Positions 13,148-23,740 of a stretch of 64,000 nt of DNA are shown here, in pieces; the stretch's first letter is position 1, and every line of letters starts with the position of its first letter. The stretch lies in contig NC_134137.1 in the NCBI RefSeq assembly GCF_033958435.1, positions 242,590,501 to 242,654,500 of the forward strand, read 5' to 3'. Position numbers and translations under genes: made by a program. Under the pieces are notes generated by a model. That model saw only the letters and a program-made list of their open reading frames with translations, was not told where the DNA came from and ran no database searches. The DNA is from Carettochelys insculpta. Its lineage: Eukaryota > Chordata > Testudines > Carettochelyidae.

Positions 13148-13936
13148 AGGAAGTGGGGCCCCTCCTGGACTGACTCCGAGCTCTGAGACCTGCTGGGGCT
13201 CTGGGGTGAGGAGGCGGTGCTCCACATTATGGGGAGCAAGCGGTGGAACACAAAAGCGTTCGCCCAGCTGGCCAAGGGCCTGACCGCCCAGGGTCACCCT
13301 GCCCGCACTCCTGACCATGTCAGGAGTAAAGCCAAGGAGTTGCAGCAGGGTTATGCCCGGGCGCGGGACTTGGCCTGCCAGTCTGGGGCCACCCCTGCCA
13401 CTTGCCCCTATTACTGGGAGCTCAGGGCCAACCTGGGCCCCCGGGACACCTCCTCCCCACCGGCCATCCTCAACACCATGGCCGAGGAGCCCCGGCAGGC
13501 CTTGGAGCTGGAGTCAGGTCTGGAGCCCAGCCCTGCAGCCCGAGGGCCAGAACCATCCACTTTGGCCATGGAGTGGTCCAGTGAGGAGGGGGAACTCATG
13601 ATGGACATCCCCTCCCGCAGCTCCGTCCAACGGGCCTCCCCTGACCACGGTAGTGGACTGTCAGTTATGTACCCCACAGGGCACACATCCCCAGGGCATG
13701 GGGTGGGGGCATCGCAAGTGACCAGGGATCCCCCACCTCCACAGCAGACCCCAGCCTGCCAGGGCCCTGGCAGACCACAGCCCAGGGACGGTGCCACAGC
13801 CACGAGTGCCTGTCAGGACCCTCACCCACAGTCACCACTGTGCCCTGCCGCCGGTGGGAGGTGGGAGGGGGCGGACCACGGGAAGGGGCCTGGCACTGTC
13901 GACATTGAACGTCAAAGTAGCACCACGCTACATTGA
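13148..13936 (+). pseudogene. Myb/SANT-like DNA-binding protein of Harbinger-1
   Basis: In Harbinger elements this partner protein binds DNA near the ends and helps bring the transposase to the nucleus and to the element (family knowledge). Here the SANT-like trihelix reads WTDSEL, a stop at 13184-13186, then DLLGLW, MGSKRWNTKAFAQLAKGL and HVRSKAKELQQGY, closely matching the Harbinger-3 protein. The longest open part starts at the ATG at 13217, but that is internal to the domain, so the first helix is lost. The first exon should end at 13664. The donor there reads TCAG|TTATGT where Harbinger-3 has ACAG|GTATGT, so GT has become TT. The ORF tail beyond 13664 is read-through into intron-equivalent sequence. 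Confidence 0.85.
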
Positions 13937-14159
13937 AAGGGGCCGCCCTGGATACAGAAAGGAAACATCCACACACACAAGCGTCCCCCTTCGAAATCAG
14001 GGGCCAAGAAAGCCCACGGACGGGGTCACAGGGCAGACGAGCCCTTCCGGGGCAACAGCAAGATGCTCATTTAAAGGGCCCCTCCCAGACACACTCAGCC
14101 TGCGCTGCACAAGCCCTGTGTTGGTGACACAAGCCTCACAGACCTCGAGCCTGCCAGAC

Positions 14160-14777
14160 ATGGACGTCCAGCAGAAGCTGGAGGCCCTCCAAGCTGCCTC
14201 CTGAGGGGCATGTGCCCTGCTAGACGCTGCACGGGCAGCCACCCAGCAGGTCCTAGCAGGGGAGCCCTCTCCGGGGGGCACAAGGGGATGCCCCGGATCA
14301 TCGGGCCCTCCTGCTCTCGCACCACCACCGGGTGCCCAGCGAGCTCTGGGGCTACATCTCCAGCACTGAGGGGTGGGAGCAGCTGATCATGGGGGAGTGG
14401 GACGACAACATGTGTCTGCAGAAGTTCCGCATGCACCGGCAGATCTTCCTGGAGCTCTGCCAGTGGCTCACCCCCGCACTGAGGCACCAGGACACACGGA
14501 TGCGGTGCGCCCTCCCCATCGAGAAGAGGGTCGCAATAGCTGTCTGGAAGCTGGCCATTCCAGGCAGCTACCGCTCTGTGGGACACCAGTTTGGTGTAGG
14601 CAAGGCCACAGTCGGGGCCATCGTGATGGAGGTAAGGAGGCCTGGGCACACACCCACTGGGGGGTAGGGGAGTCAGGGAGGGGACCCTCGGGAGGGGGCC
14701 CCGGGTGGGGGGGCCAGGGAAAGGGAGGCAGGGTGCAATGCACATAACCACACGGGTGCCCTTGTCCCCTCCCGCAG
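14160..14777 (+). pseudogene. HARBI1-like transposase, first exon and intron of Harbinger-1
   Basis: This is the amino-terminal part of a DDE transposase. An ATG at 14160 is followed by a stop at 14202-14204. The conserved part resumes at 14332 with WEQLIMGEWDDN, FRMHRQIFLELCQWLTPAL and the helix-turn-helix stretch HQFGVGKATVGAI. The exon ends at 14631 with the donor GTAAGG. The intron runs to the acceptor CCCGCAG at 14777. The second exon, which carries the catalytic D-D-E residues, is absent because the Gypsy insertion starts at 14779. It cannot encode a working transposase. Confidence 0.85.
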
Positions 14778-14778
14778 A

Positions 14779-15456
14779 TGATGCATTTCCTCACTGAACC
14801 TGAGGAAGTGCCACCTTTGTGCTGGTCTGATGTTCTGCTTGCCCACTACCAGCTACCCAAATGACTGCCCACTGCTCAGCCTACCAGCCAGCAGTTGCCT
14901 GCTGCTGTTTTGGGGGGTTTTGCTATAGCCAAAACCCCGTGATCTCAGCTCATAGAGACCTTCAGCTCAGGGCCTAGCCACAACATCTACTGAGGCAGAT
15001 TCTAACAGAATAGCTATAGACACATCATTAGGTTTACCTTTGAACAGCGGCAGGGAGGAGAACTAATCAAACCAGTCTTACAGCTGTATAGCCAAAAGGC
15101 TTCCTGCCAGCTAGCTCAACCACTGTGCCTCTCTTTCACCCTCACAGTGCTCTGAGGGGGGGGGCACTCTGCAATCCATATCTTACACAGCAGTGATGAC
15201 TGCCTTGTACCCCCTCAAAACTTCAAGCATTGTTGAGACTCCACGATTCTTACACTGGGTGATAGCATAAATTGTGACTTTACAATAACATGTTGTTTAC
15301 AACAGACAACACTTCATTGCTTTGCCTGCTCCAATCAGGCTTTGTTTATAAGGCACTACATATGCACACCTTTGTATTTTCATGCAACTGATCTCTGGAG
15401 GACACATTCCCCAACTCCTTCAGCAGTATTGAGCTCCTGCTGGCACATTCCTTACA
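14779..15456 (-). repeat. Gypsy 3' LTR
   Basis: Read on the minus strand it begins TGTAAGGAATGTGCCAGC (15456 side) and ends ...GAGGAAATGCATCA (14779), so it has TG...CA ends. It aligns with 26324-26826 over GCACTACATATGCACACC, GGTGATAGCATAAATTGTG and other blocks. Its 14779-14939 part aligns with 21554-21791 (ATTTCCTCACTGAACCTGAG versus ATTTCCTCATTGAACCTGAG). Confidence 0.85.
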
Positions 15457-15475
15457 TCTTCCCCGCCCCCAGCCG
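15457..15475 (-). other. Gypsy polypurine tract
   Basis: On the minus strand the bases immediately before the 3' LTR are a G/A-rich run (CTGGGGGCGGGGAAGA) with a single C. This is the expected position and composition for the plus-strand primer of an LTR retrotransposon. Confidence 0.6.
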
Positions 15476-15513
15476 AGAATTTGTCGTCCCAGCAAATCAC
15501 ACTTCTGATTACA

Positions 15514-17528
15514 CTATCCATGTGAATTCCCTCCTAAGGTTCTGAGAAAACCCACTATGGCTTCCACAAGTCTGTGCAACAGGCATATTACATCCTCCCC
15601 AACCTCTCCAGATGCATGGTAAGTTTGTCTGTTTACAGGCTTTATGATTCTATCTCGCCTATTGAGCATGGGCATAACAGGGGCTGTAGGAGCCTCTTCT
15701 GAGGACAGGAGCAAGGGGAGCCCTCCAGAGGATTCCCTTTCTACTGGCATAGGCCCTTGTATCTCTTGCTCACACACAGAGATGTCCTGGGCATCAGCAA
15801 CACCTTTGACTTGCATATCATCTCTGTCCACTAATTGAGGGGCACCTACCAATGCTTGATTCTCCTCCAGACTGTCTGTAAATGGGACAAATTCTTCATC
15901 AGCGTTTAGTGTTGTTGTGGGAGGAGGGTTTCCAGCCACAGGCCTAAACACCTGTCCTGGGGTTTAGTGCCGAAGATGTTGAACTTTCCCCATGCTCACT
16001 TGATAGAATCTGAGATCGGGTTCCCATTTAAGGTGCTCCACAGGAGCCTCATCCTCTTCAGATTCACTCTCGAAGGCGCTGGGTAAGGGTAGATTAGCCC
16101 CACAGTGCTCACGGCCTGAGTTGGGTAGTGGATGTGGCCTTGCACTTTCTTCTCACCCTGGTCCCATGTCACAGTCCATCTCAGAAGGGGCATCAACCTA
16201 TTGTCCCATGGGCAGTAGGAGATTTCTATGTACGGTCCTCAGTGGCCCTGATGCACTCTCAGGTTTAATCCTGTAGATAGGCAGGTCCCTAAATCTTTCC
16301 ACCACCAGGCAGGGTGTTGCCTTCCATCTCTCAGCAATCTCGTGTTTGCCAGCAACACCTAGATTTCCAGCAGAACTCTATCCCCAGGCTGGAGCTCCTG
16401 CAGGTGCACTCTTGCATCATACCAGTGTTTGTTACAATGTGTTCTTGCAGGCAGCTGCCCTAGCCAAACTGTAGGCATCCTGCAGTTTTTCCCTTAGTCA
16501 GGAAACATACTGCAGATGCATCTCATAGCTTTCCCCATCCTCTGACACCTCAAAGCATAGGTCTATGAGTAGTCTGGGCTCTCGTCCAAACATCAGCAAA
16601 GACAGGGTGGCTCCTGTAGCATTGTTCTTGGTGGTATTGTAGGCATGCACCAAAAATGCAACAGGTTGACCCCAGGATGCCTTCTGCTCAGGGCGCAACA
16701 TCCCAGCATATCCAATAGAGTTTGGTTAAATTGTTCTAGCTGAGGGTCACCTTATGGATGGTAAGGGGTTGTCCTGGACTTTTTTATTCCTGCCACCTTC
16801 AGCACCTCCTTCAGGAAGTGACTCTCAAAGTCTCGCCCCTGGTCAGAGTGTATCTGAGTTGGGAGTCCAAACACTGAAAAGTACTTTTCCCACAATACTC
16901 GTGCTACCGTGGTGGCTTTCTGGTCATGCGTGGGGTAGGCCTGAGCATACCATGTATAGTGGTCAGTCACCAGTAAGATGTTTCCAATATTCTTCCTATC
17001 CAGTTCTAAAGACAAGAAATTAATGCATACCAGCTCCAAGGGTTTGCTGGTTGTGATGTTCTGCAGATAGGCTGCTCTAGTGGGCAGAGTCTTCCATTGA
17101 ACATATCGAGCACACGTCTCGTATTTCCTGCGTACGTCCTCGGCGATCCAGGGCCAATAGAACATATTGCGGATAAGCTCAAGAGTTCTTTCCATACCCA
17201 AATGCCCAAAATCATCGTGCAGAGCCCTGACGGCCAGGCCTCTGTACCCTGTTTGTAGTACCAGTTGTGTTCCTTGATTTTGCAATGGATCTACTGTGAC
17301 CCAGTGCAGCACGCCTTGTACCAGTTTCAGTTTGTTCCCCTCCCTCAATAGTAGTTTACTTCCAGGACTGGAGGGAACAATGGTCATAGGGTTTTGCCCC
17401 TCTCTTTTTGCACGTAGGCTATCACGGATGTCACCATCTTGCAACTGGGCTTTGTGCGAGTCCACAGCATTGAGTCTGGGCAATGGAGATTGGTCCGACA
17501 CAATGTAGTTCACAGAGGCCGATGGCAC
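15514..17528 (-). pseudogene. Gypsy integrase and pol carboxy-terminal tail
   Basis: Integrase joins retrotransposon cDNA to host DNA. From the amino end (17528) there is a zinc-binding region with HDDFGHLG and then CARYVQWK, where the second cysteine of the usual C-x2-C pair is tyrosine. The catalytic core follows (ELVCINFLSLELDRKN to HSDQGRDFES, then QLEQFNQT after a stop at about 16750). The first catalytic aspartate (normally CIDFLS) is asparagine, while the second aspartate and the glutamate are present. After further stops come RWKATPCLVVERFRDLP and RTVHRNLLLPMGQ near 16200-16330, typical of the integrase end, and a tail with RRDRIIKPVNRQTY (15514-15951). It is inactive. Confidence 0.85.
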
Positions 17529-17599
17529 ACTCTCGGGTGGTAGACCCAGAGTTCCGGCAATACAACTCTCAGGGGGCTGGGACTTGTGATAACTTCCTT

Positions 17600-19245
17600 T
17601 GCAAATGGCTCTAACTCCATCTAAAGGGATCTCAGCAATTTCTGATGCCTGTGGGCGTCATGACAATGCATCTGCATCGATGTTGCTTCTCCCAGATCGG
17701 TACTGTGCGCAGAACTCAGAGCTGGCCAAGGCAGCCACCATCTCTGCCCAGTAGCATCCTGCTTAGCACTGGTCAATACATACGTCATTGGATTATTGTC
17801 TGTCCGTACTTGGAACTTAGCACCATACAGGTAGTCACAAAACTTCTCAGTGATGGCCCACTTCAAGGCCAAGAACTCCAGCTGGTGGATGGGGTAACGA
17901 GTCTCGCTGTCAGACAATCCTTGGCTGCCAGAGTCTATGTCTGCCAGCCACTTCGTGGTATAAAACCTCTCCTAAACCTTCCAGACTGGCATCCGCATGT
18001 AAAATAAAGGGTTTGTTTGGGTCAGCAAACACTAGGACTGGAGCATGAGTTAGGCAGTTAATGATGTATTGAAAAGCTCTCTCACACCTCTCATCCCACT
18101 GTGATCCAAAAGGCTCTAGAGGACCACAGCACTTCTGCTCTGGAAGCCTTTGGAGCCTCCACTTACCCCTTGTCTTAGTCTTGCTCTTGCTGAGCTGGTA
18201 TCTGCAGGTGAGATCATTCAAAGGCTTGACAACGGTACCATAATTCTTCACAAATCTATGGTAGTATCCACTAAATCCAAGAAAGGTTTTAAGCTCCCTG
18301 TAATTTTTGGGACATGGCCATGTGACAAGTGCCTCTATTTTATCTGGGTCAGGACTCACACCTTCCTGGAACACAATGTGACCCACATACTTCACCGATG
18401 TTCTACAGAACTGGCACTTGTCGATAGAAAGCTTCAACCTATAGGCTTCCAAACGGTCGAGGACCTTAAGAAGTCTTTCTTCATGCTCCTCCAATGTTCT
18501 TCACAATACGATCAAGTCATCCAAATAAACAAAGACTTGCAGTAAGTTCATGTCTCCCACAACTTTCTCCCCAAGATGCTGGAATGTGGCTGGTGCCCCA
18601 GAAATCCCTTAAGGCATGCGTTCAAACTGGCAGAACCCTCATGGGCAGACGAAGGCTGTCTTCTCCTTATATTCTGCTCCCAGAGGAATCTGGCAATATC
18701 CACTTAGAAGGTCTAAAACTGAAAACCACTGGCTTCCCTGCAAGCAATCTAAGGCACCTTGAATCCGAGGCATAGTGTACTGGTCAACCATGGTACGGCT
18801 GTTAATGGTGCAGTAGTCAATACACATCTGCATCTTCCCATTCTTTTTATGGACCACCACAATGGGTGAAGCATATGGGCTTTGGGATTCTGTAATGATG
18901 CCATTGTCAGCCAGCTCTTGAAGATGCTGTCACACGTCTTCCATCTCGGATAGAGCAATCTTTCCAGATCTATCTCAGAAAGGTCGAGAATCTCTGATGT
19001 TATACTCGACCCCTTTTGCACATCCCCCATCCTACTCATGCAGTGAGAATACTTTCAATCTCTCACAAAGCTCCTTCCTTAGCCACGCCTTCCACTCCTC
19101 AGACAGTGGTGAATCTCAGAAGCCAAATCTTGCTGGATCTATTGTTGGGGCCAGAGTGCCACACTGAGGCCTTACCACTGATTCGAGCTCTGAAAGGTCT
19201 GCTATCTTTTACTCTTGCTTCACAACAATATCGTGATTTGGTTCA
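17600..19245 (-). pseudogene. Gypsy reverse transcriptase and RNase H
   Basis: From 19000 downward on the minus strand the RT blocks appear in order: YASPIV, VVHKKNGKMQMCIDY, WFSVLDLLSGYCQIPL (the first catalytic Asp in LDL), EKTAFVCP, then FVYLDDLIVL near 18500 with the YLDD catalytic box, followed at once by an in-frame stop. The thumb and connection follow (LSIDKCQFCRTSVKYVGHIV, LKTFLGFSGYYHRFVKN), then RNase H with FILHADASLEGLGEVLY and YPIHQLEFLALKWAITEKF, and KFQVRTDNNPMTYVL. Reading frames change at about 18640-18750 and 17910. This is a single pol gene broken by several frameshifts and stops. Confidence 0.88.
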
Positions 19246-19335
19246 GTAGCAATCAGTATAGTCACCTTTTCTTGGTGATGACTCCACTGGGAACCAGCAT
19301 TCCTTCAGGGAATCCTCCTTCAACTGGCTCCTCTA

Positions 19336-19510
19336 CCATAGAATCATAGAAGAGTAGGACTGGAAGAGACCTCGAGAAGCCATCGAGTCCAGCCCCCTGC
19401 CCTCATGGCAGGACCAAGCACTTTCTAGACCATCCCTGAAAGCCATCTATCTAACCTCTTCTTAAATATCTCCAGTGATGGAGATTGCCATATCTAGAGC
19501 TCCTCCACTG
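19336..19510 (-). mobile_element. CR1 3'-end fragment inside the Gypsy element
   Basis: It begins CATAGAATCATAGAA and continues GACCTCGAGAAGCCATCGAG, the complement of a CR1 tail with its terminal ATTCTATG octamer repeats. It sits between the protease and reverse-transcriptase regions of the Gypsy pol, so it inserted after the Gypsy did. Confidence 0.85.
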
Positions 19511-19929
19511 CTCTATAGCCAGGTACTCCTGGCAAACACCTCTTGCTCTGTCCTTGCAGGCACTACTAAGGGAGCTGTGCCCACATACTGCAGAGCACCC
19601 ATTGGTAGTTTGGGTGACTCCTGTTTAGCATCCTCAATTTTCTTGTAGGTTTCAGCACAAAATGTATGAATCATCAGGGTGCTCTGGTATTGGTCCCCAG
19701 CCTGTCATCTGCAGTATTCCACCAGTACTTCAAAGAGACTGGGGTTGGTCCCTATTAATATGGACACATCAGAGATTCCCCTTGGGGTCAGGCCATATTA
19801 AGGCGGCTGTGTCTACCTCCTTTCTTACCCCACCACCTCTTCCAGGAACTCTAGGTGCACTATGATGTATCCTGCGTAGGGGTATTCATTCATGCTGAGT
19901 CCACACAGGCCAAGACCCATCAGTGGTTG

Positions 19930-20080
19930 AATAGGCAGGTGCCCAAGCATTCATTGGCAGAATGACTGGAACAAGATAGTCACTTGAGATCCTGTATCAA
20001 GCACAGCTCTACATTCCATCCCTTCTATCTTCACAGTGACCTCTGCTCGTGGCCCTATCAGTCCTTGTCGGATTGTGGTG
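19930..20080 (-). pseudogene. Gypsy aspartic protease fragment
   Basis: Minus-strand translation near 19985-20045 gives VKIEGMECRAVLDTGSQVTI. LDTGS is the catalytic box of retroelement aspartic proteases, and the spacing to gag (upstream) and reverse transcriptase (downstream) is right for Ty3/Gypsy. The remainder of the protease is only partly readable because of stops. Confidence 0.75.
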
Positions 20081-20196
20081 GGTCTCTCTCTTCTATGGGA
20101 GCCTTCAGTTCTGTGAGCTTAGGCAGCTCCTTTCCCAAACTCTGTGGTCATTTCCCAACTATTTCCCATCTAATCCTCAGTTTCCCATAAACTAAG

Positions 20197-21159
20197 TCAG
20201 GATTTTCCTAGTTTCAGCAATTGGCAGCATCTTGACCACACCTGTAGCAGAAGAACTGTCCTCTCCTCCTCCACCTGGGTGGGAACAGTGGCTCCAGATG
20301 CCGACGTCTCCCTCACCACAGCCTGAGGCTCCTCATTCTTGCAAATCTTAGCTTGGTCAATGACGCTTTGCAACTCAGCCATCTGTCCTATCAGGACCTG
20401 AATTTGTTGAGCAAAGTCTTCCCCGGTGTTCACCATCACTACACTGGCTTTTTGTTGGGGTGCTGTGCTGGCTGGCTCAGGTATCTGGGCTTCTCAAAAC
20501 TCATTGGCAGCCTTCCTCGCTTCCTCCTGTCTGACCTCTTTAGTCAGCTGAGAGTAGCTTGGAGGGTGTTCCTGTCATTCTCTTAACCGGAGGTGAAGTA
20601 GAATTGGGCTTTAATAATGAGTTCCTTTTAAAATTTGAGCCAGTCTGGACTGGTCCATCTGCTCCATAATAACCACTCCCCTAAAGACAGCTCTGTGTAG
20701 CAGTCTCCCCAGCCTGTGTATATAGGTCGAAACCTTCTCTCCCTGGTGCTGCTTAGCATTAAGGAAGTTACAATAGCTGTCTTTAGGGCTCTTTACGCTC
20801 CCAAAGGCATGAGTGAGGGCCTCTAGGCAGTCTTTTACACTGCTCTCCGGCTTAGTGAGCTTCAAGGTATGAATCACATCTAATGTTGGGCCCCTGAGAT
20901 TCTCTATTAAACATCTTCGCTTCTCTCTGTCTGGTACAGCCCACTGCTCCAGCATTTCAGTGGTGTGTTCTAGCCAGGGTTCAAACTCCTCTTCCCCAGG
21001 AAATAATCTTAGCTTACCATGGACGCTTGCCATAGCATGGGGTAGCATACACTTTTCCAATGTCTGCCCCAGTGCTATTGTCCAGGCATTAGCTGAGACT
21101 GCCACCCTTGAGCTAGAGGCTTCTGAGCCAAGGCCCAACAAACCTGATGAATTAGCCAT
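20197..21159 (-). pseudogene. Gypsy gag, PNMA-related
   Basis: Gag forms the retrotransposon particle. I place the start at the ATG at 21159 (MANSSGLLG) because the upstream 21 codons run into leader sequence. Residues about 45-150 contain FPGEEEFEPWLEHTTEMLEQ, DREKRRCLIENLRGPTLDVI, VKDCLEALTHAFG and GEKVSTYIHRLGRLLHRA. In sequence and order this matches the capsid-like fold of the PNMA (paraneoplastic Ma) family, which derives from Ty3/Gypsy gag. The frame breaks at 20611 and resumes near 20440. A zinc knuckle can still be traced around 20230-20245 (CYRCGQDAANC), but the histidine region is shortened. It is disabled as a particle protein. Confidence 0.8.
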
Positions 21160-21223
21160 GATACAAACAGTAACTTCCTCAAATACAAAACACAATTGTT
21201 TCCCACTTAGCAAATCACTCAAT

Positions 21224-21442
21224 GGCCATGTCTACACTCGCCCCAAACTTCAAAATGGCCACGCAAATGGCCATTTCGAAGTTTTCTAATGAAGCGCTGA
21301 AATGCATATTCAGCGCTTCATTAGCATGCGGGCGGCCGCGGCACTTCGAAATTGACGCGCCTTGCCGCCGCACGACTCGTCCTGACAGGGCTCCTTTTCG
21401 AAAGGACCCTGCCTGCTTCGAAGTCCCCTTATTCCCATCACC
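21224..21442. mobile_element. Half of a foldback Harbinger-like MITE
   Basis: It starts GGCCATGTCTACACTCG and continues AATGGCCATTTCGAAGTTTTC, AGCGCTTCATTAGCATGCGG and TTTTCGAAAGGACC, matching one arm of the palindromic MITE at 27252-27686 up to its centre (TTATTCCCATCA). The second arm is missing. It lies in the 5' leader of the Gypsy element, just upstream of gag. Confidence 0.8.
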
Positions 21443-21553
21443 AGTCCAATACTGTAAACAGCCAATCCACACACCCAACCTTTCTTCGTACCCCCTTTTC
21501 AAATGCCCCACTTACACCTCAGTCCAGTCTGTGCAGGCCCTGACACATCACCC

Positions 21554-21791
21554 TGATACATTTCCTCATTGAACCTGAGGCAAGGCCACCTTTACACTTG
21601 TCCAGCATTCCACTTGTTCCCTGCCAGCTGCCCCACCGGCTGCCTGCTGGCTGCCCACTGCTCCTCCTACTAGCCGCCCGCCGGTTGTGCCTGCCATCCA
21701 TCCACTGCTCCTCCTACTGGCTGCCTGCGAGTCACCCGCTGCTGTCTTGCAGGTTTTTGCTGTAGGCAAAACACTGTGAGTCCAGCGCTCA
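21554..21791 (-). repeat. Gypsy 5' LTR, distal part
   Basis: It aligns with 14779-14939 of the 3' LTR and ends at the TCA duplicated by Harbinger-2. On the minus strand this is the 3' end of the 5' LTR, adjacent to the leader. I could not match the next bases (GGGTGATGTGTCAGGG on the minus strand) to a known tRNA primer site. Confidence 0.75.
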
Positions 21792-22156
21792 GGGTGTGTC
21801 TACACTACAGCTCTGTTTCGAAAGAAGGTCTTTCGAAAGAGGGCATCGAAAGAGGGTCTTTCCTAACGGAGCATTCCCACATGCCAGTGGGGACCAAAGG
21901 TTCAATCCGTTCTTTCGAAAGGCCCCCAGCGCAATTTCGAAAGAGAGCGTCCACACATACCAGGGCGCTCTTTCGAACGAGAAGGGTCAGGAAGCGCCAC
22001 GGGCAGGGCCACATGGTGGATGAGCTCTGCCGGGGCCGCCGCCCGCTGTCCCTTTCAAGGGCCCGCCCCACAGGCCTCGGTCTGCACACATTGAGGGCCA
22101 GCAACCTGTCCCCAGGCAGTTACAGACAGAGAGGAGGGGACGCATCCCAGGCCCCC

Positions 22157-23627
22157 ATGGACCCCGAGCAGCACCCCCTTCCATAGTGGCCATGGCCAGC
22201 ACACCGGCCACAGTCTTGGCCGCTGTGCTGCAGCAGCTCCGGGTGGCCACCACAATAGCCACGCCCCTGGACATCAGTCTTAGGGCACAACGTCTTCAGC
22301 TGGTCCCCTGGGTCATACGCCGCCTGTTGAGCTTCCCCACAAGCAGTGACTGATGGGCCCGGCTGGTTCTGGAGGACTGGGGCAAGGACTAGTGGCTACA
22401 GAACTTCAGGATGACCAAGGGGACATTCCTGGAGTTGTGCCACTGGCTTGCCCCAGCCCTCCAGCACCAGGACACCCGCATGAGGCCAGCGCTCCCCCTG
22501 CACAAAAGGGTGGCCATCGCCCTGTGGAAGCTGTCCATGCTAGACAGGTACCAATCTGTCGGCCACCAGTTTGGGGTGGGCAAGGCCACCATCAGGGCTG
22601 TCCTCATTGAAGTAAGCCTTGCCCAGGCCACACCTAGACCACATGTGGTGGGGCAGGGAGTGCCCTGGCAAGAGGCACTGTTGGTAAATGGGGGAATACC
22701 CCAGCTAGGGACAGGGACAGGGATGAGGACAAGGATGGGCTGGGGACGAGGGTGGGAATGGGGATGGAGACGGGTGAGCACCCTGGGGACAGCGGCGGGG
22801 ATGGGAACGAGAACAGGTGGGCAAGCTGCACCCCACCCCACACTCACGAGTGCGCGCCCTCTGCCCTGCCAGTCGCCCGAGCTCTCAACAACATGCTTCT
22901 GAGTCAGTCAGTCCATGTTGGGGACCTGGACGATGCCATCCAGGGCTTCCAGGAGCTGGGCTTCCCAAACTGCTTCGGGGCCCTGGATGGCAACCACATC
23001 GCTGTCCGGGCCCCGGAGCACAGCTGTGGGGCCTTTGTGTATCACAGGGGCTACCACTCGATGGTCCTGCAGACTCTGGTCAACGCCAACAACTGGTTCC
23101 AGGACATCTGCATGGGCTGGTTCAGCCATGCACACGACGTGAGGGCATTCCGGAACTCAGGGCTGGGATGTCGCATGTCCGAGGGGACCATCATCCCCTA
23201 GCAGAAGTTCCCCATCGGGGGACACAATGATGCCGCCCTGCATCGTGGCAGACGCAGCCTACCCCCTGCAGGCCTGGCTGATGCAACCATACGCTGGGCA
23301 TACCCAGCCAAACCAGGACCTTTTTAATGAGTGGCTGAACCAGGCCCGGAACACTGTGGAGCGGGCGTTCGGCTGCCTCAAGGGACATTTTAGATGCCTG
23401 CACACCAGGCTGGAGGTGGGCCTCCCCAGTGTCCCAGCGGTGGTTAGGGCCTGTTGCACCCTTCATAACCTGGTGGAGGCGAAACATGAGCCCTACATGA
23501 AGGGGTGGGCTGCTGAGGTGGAGTGCAGTTATGAACCAACCCTCCCGCTCCATGCCGCCAGGCCCAGCAGGACGGGCTGTGGGTATGGGAGGCTCTGCAC
23601 CAGGCCTTTGAGCAGGGGCCATGGTGA
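22157..23627 (+). pseudogene. HARBI1-like DDE transposase of Harbinger-2
   Basis: This is the cut-and-paste nuclease of the element. The first exon starts at the ATG at 22157, has an early stop, and reads MTKGTFLELCHWLAPAL to the helix-turn-helix HQFGVGKATIRAV, ending with donor GTAAGC at 22612. The acceptor region (GCCCTGCCAG, ending 22872) appears to have lost a base: the conserved frame VARALNNML starts on the G of the AG. The second exon keeps FGALDGNHIAVRAP and FSHAHDVRAF (both catalytic Asp) and VERAFGCLKGHFRCL (catalytic Glu). A stop at 23199-23201 and a frameshift before 23227 break it. A further shift precedes the end at WVWEALHQAFEQGPW (stop 23625-23627). It is dead, although the triad survives. 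Confidence 0.87.
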
Positions 23628-23673
23628 CCCCCCACCCCGACCCTGCACGTACACACCCCACCCACACCCTGCA

Positions 23674-23699
23674 CATACACACACACACACACACACACG
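23674..23699. repeat. (CA)n microsatellite
   Basis: A run of CA dinucleotides lies between the transposase end and the hAT MITE in Harbinger-2. It explains the low-complexity ORFs on both strands here. Confidence 0.95.
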
Positions 23700-23740
23700 C
23701 ACACCCACCACCACGCATGCATGGGGGTCACAGGGTAAAG

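Larger units (their letters stand above)
12644..14778 (+). mobile_element. Harbinger-1: PIF/Harbinger element, right side cut off by Gypsy
   Basis: The left terminus GGCTACGTCTACAC is shared with Harbinger-3 and with the MITE at 27252. The first 250 bp (repeated CGAAGTAG, TTCGAAATAG and CTTCGA motifs) are collinear with the reverse complement of the right end of Harbinger-3. It contains a SANT gene remnant (13148-13936) followed, in the same orientation, by a transposase first exon. In Harbinger-3 the two genes face each other, so this copy is rearranged or is two joined fragments. It stops at 14778, where a Gypsy LTR begins one base after the 3' splice site of the transposase intron. The rest of the element is not found to the right of the Gypsy. 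Confidence 0.85.

Noticed and set aside
14940..15456. LTR limited to 14940-15456
   Set aside because: Similarity to the other LTR continues left to 14779 (matching 21554-21791), and the shorter end would leave Harbinger-2 oddly abutting the LTR.
21897..21910. GGTTCAATCC resembling a tRNA B box
   Set aside because: No A box, cloverleaf or anticodon arm surrounds it. It lies in the Harbinger-2 end.
22634..22847. Proline/serine-rich ORFs and GGGACAGGGA-like repeats
   Set aside because: They lie in the intron of the Harbinger-2 transposase and are a short imprecise G-rich repeat, not a gene or array.
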